Origin: a virus
DNA: 64,000 nucleotides
Virus record (IMG/VR): IMGVR_UViG_3300025276_000030
Span: 1-64,000 of that record
Direction: 5' to 3' (one strand)
In this document: positions 61,551-64,000 of the stretch, one piece after another
Position numbering within the stretch: the stretch's first letter is position 1
How the letters are laid out: each line of letters starts with the position of its first letter
Made by a program: the position numbers and the translations under genes
The notes under the pieces: model-generated
Told to the model about the DNA's origin: nothing
The model's database searches: none
Seen by the model: the letters and a program-made list of their open reading frames with translations, nothing else

Positions 61551-62828
61551 TTATTTCTTAGTCTTATGTAATGCTTTTCCTGCCTTCTTAGCCGCCTTAA
61601 ATGCTTTAGAGTTACCGTGAGATGCTTTCTCACCTCGTTTTTTCTTAGCATTTATATTAGCCCATAGTCCAGGTTTTTTAGCTTCATCGGTTGGGTTCTT
61701 AATAGAGTCTTCCCAATTTCTGAATGTTATATTACCAATTGTGTAAGCTTCTTTTTCTATTTCTAGTAGTGAATCGTCTTCGTTAGTATTCTGAGTGTTT
61801 ATATTAGTTAACCTTCCTTCTAAGTTCTGAGTGTGGTGAACCATTTCATGAGAAAAAGATCTCACTATATCTTTCATATGTCTACCGGAAGTAAATAATA
61901 CGATTTCTTTTGCATTAGGGTCATAATGAGCTGTGCTACCGAAGAAGTTTGATGCATTTAATTCATCTTTTCTTACTGTAACTTCAGGAAGTGGCATTAT
62001 ATTCATACCGTTATCCACCATGTACTCTACTAATGATCCTATAAAGTCTTTTAGCTCTAACTCATTTTTTGGTTTATTATCATGACCACATTTATGACAG
62101 ATGTATAAGTCATCTCCTCCATCCTCTATGTCCCAATTCCAATCGCAATTGTCACATTCAATTTTATCACCTACAATAGCTTCATTTACAAAGTAATTGT
62201 CAATAAATCCTTCAAGGTTATTTGCTAATATCTCTGACACTATCTTATCTTTAAGGTCTGTTAATATGTTAATAATTTCTTCACTAGATAACTGTTCAGG
62301 AAAGAAATCTGCTACTTTATCTAAATTACCTGATAGTATGGTATTTCTAAAATCTGTAGCTCTAATACCTGATCCAGGTGCTGCTGCATAAGCTAATCCT
62401 TTTACGTTAGGAGCATTTTTAAATGTTGTTACTCTTCTTAAATCAACGAAGTCTTTATCTCCTCTTATTCCTGTAACTGATACAAATTCTTGATCTGGGT
62501 TTGCTTGAGCGTGATCTTTTGCTGCAAACATTGGATTTGCTCCTCCATCTCTTATTTCTACATTGCCTAGGTACTTAGAGTATAAGTCCCATATAGCCAT
62601 TGACTCTGCTTTTGTTATACCGTTTCTCTCACCGGCTCCAACAAACACTATAACTTTCTCTATTTTAGGTTTAGTCCCTTGTGTACCTTTAAGTAGTTCC
62701 GCTCCTGTTTCTTTATAGTTATCCTTATCGTAGATTGCTCCGCTATAAGAATTATCTAATAGAGATTTAACTACATTAAAATGACCTCTATGAGGTGGTT
62801 TATATGCTCCAGGGTATAGTGCTATCAT
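61551..62828 (-). CDS. Nucleotidyltransferase / zinc-ribbon / HExxH metallopeptidase-like fusion
   Basis: This 425-residue protein appears to have three domains. Residues 1-180 are a cytidylyltransferase/NMNAT-like fold: YPGAYKPPHRGH has H13-x-x-H16 (HxGH class), with GSGIRATDFR near residue 152 as the second nucleotide site. Residues 225-247 have CDNC and CHKC, a zinc ribbon. Residues 320-370 hold SFSHEMVHHTQN (HExxH at 327-331) and, 30 residues on, EIEKEAY, a likely third metal ligand as in gluzincins. The tail has KKPGLWANINAKKKRGEK, a basic motif known from cyanophage proteins. It overlaps the kinase gene by ATGA. Confidence 0.7.
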   Translation of the reverse strand: MIALYPGAYKPPHRGHFNVVKSLLDNSYSGAIYDKDNYKETGAELLKGTQGTKPKIEKVIVFVGAGERNGITKAESMAIWDLYSKYLGNVEIRDGGANPMFAAKDHAQANPDQEFVSVTGIRGDKDFVDLRRVTTFKNAPNVKGLAYAAAPGSGIRATDFRNTILSGNLDKVADFFPEQLSSEEIINILTDLKDKIVSEILANNLEGFIDNYFVNEAIVGDKIECDNCDWNWDIEDGGDDLYICHKCGHDNKPKNELELKDFIGSLVEYMVDNGMNIMPLPEVTVRKDELNASNFFGSTAHYDPNAKEIVLFTSGRHMKDIVRSFSHEMVHHTQNLEGRLTNINTQNTNEDDSLLEIEKEAYTIGNITFRNWEDSIKNPTDEAKKPGLWANINAKKKRGEKASHGNSKAFKAAKKAGKALHKTKK

Positions 62829-63763
62829 GCTAAAAATGCTTGTAATTTAGAATCTATCTCCTGTGGAGTAGAGTGTTGTAGTTTGTCTTGAAAAAGAGGG
62901 CTATATAACATATCGGCAATATTATCTAATACCTCAGTATCTTTAAGGTTATTCTTTTCTTTACTAGCTCTGTACTTAAGTACTGCTGCTTTAAGTTTAT
63001 CCTGTCCTGGACCTACTCCATTCTTTCTAAAGAACTTCAAAAATTCATTCTTGATTGCTTTATCTTCTGAGCGATTACCTTTATCCCATTGTACGCTTCC
63101 TACATGAGTAGAAAACTCTTTTTCCTCTCCATCTTCCCATTCTATTGGCTTAAAGAAAGAAGATCCTCCAATACCGTTTTCCTGATTATACTTAGTAAGA
63201 TAGTCTTTTATCCCGCCAGTACCTTTTTCAGCAGCTATATTAAATGCTTGTATTGGTTTATCATACTTACCTCCAAAGTCATTAACGAATATGGACATCT
63301 TACCTTTTAACTTTTGATTAAACTCTCCTATTTTTTGGTATGCATTCCTCCAGGTGGAGAATACAGCAGTTCTAGGTACATTTCTTTCTCTTTCAAAGTT
63401 ACTAATATAGGATATCATTGGATGAGAGTAAACCATGACCATATAAATATCAAAATTCATTTCAATAAGGGAAGCTAAAGTTTTATCAAACCCCACTCCT
63501 GAAGCAGTTGTATCCCATACAAAGCTAGTTTTAGATTGAGCTGCTGCTTGTACGTCTTTTGTAGTCTGTTTAGCTGCTGCTCCTAGGTTATTGTGGTACG
63601 CATGCTCTGGGTCCTCAATATATTTATCTGGGTTGAATTGTTCAAGACTATCTAATGACAATTGACGTAAGAGGTAGGTCTTTCCTGATCCTGCTCCTCC
63701 GGCCATTATTACTGCTTTTGGTCGGTCTGATCGTTCGAGTATTAAGTCTGATAGTTTGATCAT
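62825..63763 (-). CDS. Zeta-toxin-like P-loop kinase
   Basis: This 312-residue protein has Walker A GGAGSGKT at residues 22-29 and SFVWDTTASG near 79-88 in the position of the substrate-aspartate region. Then RERNVPRTAVFSTWRNAYQK (125-145) holds the arginines and helix of zeta-toxin/chloramphenicol-kinase-like enzymes. The N-terminus MIKLSDLILERSDRPK is a short helix ending LILE. Phage kinases of this type phosphorylate small molecules or nucleotides; the substrate cannot be predicted. It is translationally coupled to the nucleotidyltransferase gene. Confidence 0.75.
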   Translation of the reverse strand: MIKLSDLILERSDRPKAVIMAGGAGSGKTYLLRQLSLDSLEQFNPDKYIEDPEHAYHNNLGAAAKQTTKDVQAAAQSKTSFVWDTTASGVGFDKTLASLIEMNFDIYMVMVYSHPMISYISNFERERNVPRTAVFSTWRNAYQKIGEFNQKLKGKMSIFVNDFGGKYDKPIQAFNIAAEKGTGGIKDYLTKYNQENGIGGSSFFKPIEWEDGEEKEFSTHVGSVQWDKGNRSEDKAIKNEFLKFFRKNGVGPGQDKLKAAVLKYRASKEKNNLKDTEVLDNIADMLYSPLFQDKLQHSTPQEIDSKLQAFLA

Positions 63764-63771
63764 TGTTTCTA

Positions 63772-64000
63772 CTATTTATTTTTTATTCTAGTATTATTGC
63801 TTCTAGTATTATTGCTTCTAGAGCTACTAGCAGACTTTATAACTACTGTACGAGTAGGTCTTGGAATTACGTTACGGTTATTGTTACTGTTATTTATAAC
63901 CGGTGGTCTATTATAAATTCTAACGTTATTATTATTAGTGTTGGTATTTCTAATTATTTTAGGTACATTATTAGGATTAGTATAAACTTTAATCTCTTTT
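63772..64000 (-). CDS. Asn/Arg-rich protein, C-terminal fragment
   Basis: This open frame runs in from the right edge and stops at TAG (63772-63774), 8 bases before the kinase start. The 75 visible residues are Asn-, Arg- and Ile-rich (for example TNNNNVRIYNRPPVINNSNN) and end in two tandem RSNNT units encoded by a 15-bp direct repeat. It is a low-complexity tail of a larger protein, possibly disordered. The start lies outside the window and no function can be given. Confidence 0.55.
   Translation of the reverse strand, partial: KEIKVYTNPNNVPKIIRNTNTNNNNVRIYNRPPVINNSNNNRNVIPRPTRTVVIKSASSSRSNNTRSNNTRIKNK
63786..63820 (-). repeat. 15-bp tandem direct repeat, 2.3 copies
   Basis: The unit TTCTAGTATTATTGC on the plus strand repeats at 63786-63800 and 63801-63815, with a partial third copy. 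It encodes the RSNNT repeats at the C-terminus of the Asn-rich protein. Confidence 0.8.

Noticed and set aside
1-64000. tRNA genes, CRISPR arrays, integrase or insertion sequences
   Set aside because: Intergenic gaps are too short, and no cloverleaf, spaced direct repeat or transposase sequence was recognised by eye.

Overview
The window is a continuous piece of an AT-rich, T4-type contractile-tailed phage (myovirus) genome. All supportable genes lie on the minus strand, so transcription runs from 64000 towards 1. Gaps between genes are tiny; the longest, about 180 bases at 44518-44699, holds a terminator, a promoter-like motif and a hairpin. I see no tRNA, CRISPR, integrase or insertion sequence. 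Recognisable T4-type parts are the large terminase (gp17), portal (gp20), prohead protease (gp21), scaffold (gp22-like), major capsid protein (gp23), neck proteins, tail sheath (gp18), tail tube (gp19), a gp26-like tail chaperone and a tape measure. Start codons have A-rich leaders without a Shine-Dalgarno sequence, and the giant fibres carry VGIGTxxP repeats of the kind common in Bacteroidota proteins. A Bacteroidota (flavobacterial, probably marine) host is therefore my best guess, but it is an inference.

Layout in transcription order. (1) 64000-59079: an Asn-rich partial gene, a zeta-like P-loop kinase, a nucleotidyltransferase/zinc-ribbon/HExxH fusion, a HAD 5'-nucleotidase, a zinc-ribbon protein, a membrane-anchored holin-like protein and small unknowns. 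(2) 59036-41915: packaging and head genes: three large unknown proteins, terminase, portal, several head-associated proteins, protease, scaffold, major capsid. (3) 41802-37917: PhoH-like ATPase, then neck and connector proteins. (4) 37913-6501: an adhesion island of about 31 kb, half the window. It holds two giant fibres of 2884 and 2826 residues (the latter with a C-terminal S74 intramolecular chaperone), smaller fibres, four LamG-type paralogues, two fibrinogen-like proteins, an ILEI-like domain and two overlapping glycosyltransferase genes. (5) 6436-1: a coiled-coil protein, sheath, tube, a tail assembly chaperone with a probable programmed frameshift, tape measure and the start of one more tail gene.

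Transcription units are punctuated by hairpin terminators and by an octamer TATTTATA (usually preceded by A or C) that sits 14-92 bases upstream of the first gene of nearly every unit. This is the reverse complement of the T4 late promoter octamer TATAAATA and may be the phage's own late promoter. Within units, genes often share the stop/start overlap TAATG or ATGA, which suggests coupled translation.

The most notable observations are: the T7 slippery run joining the tail chaperone to a downstream frame; the TATTTATA motif set; N-termini ending in LILE or similar, which resemble T4 capsid-targeting peptides, on proteins of otherwise unrelated sequence; the three-domain enzyme at 61551-62828; a possible PD-(D/E)XK-type fold in the gene after the 548-residue protein; and the eukaryote-like fibrinogen and ILEI domains in the adhesion island.
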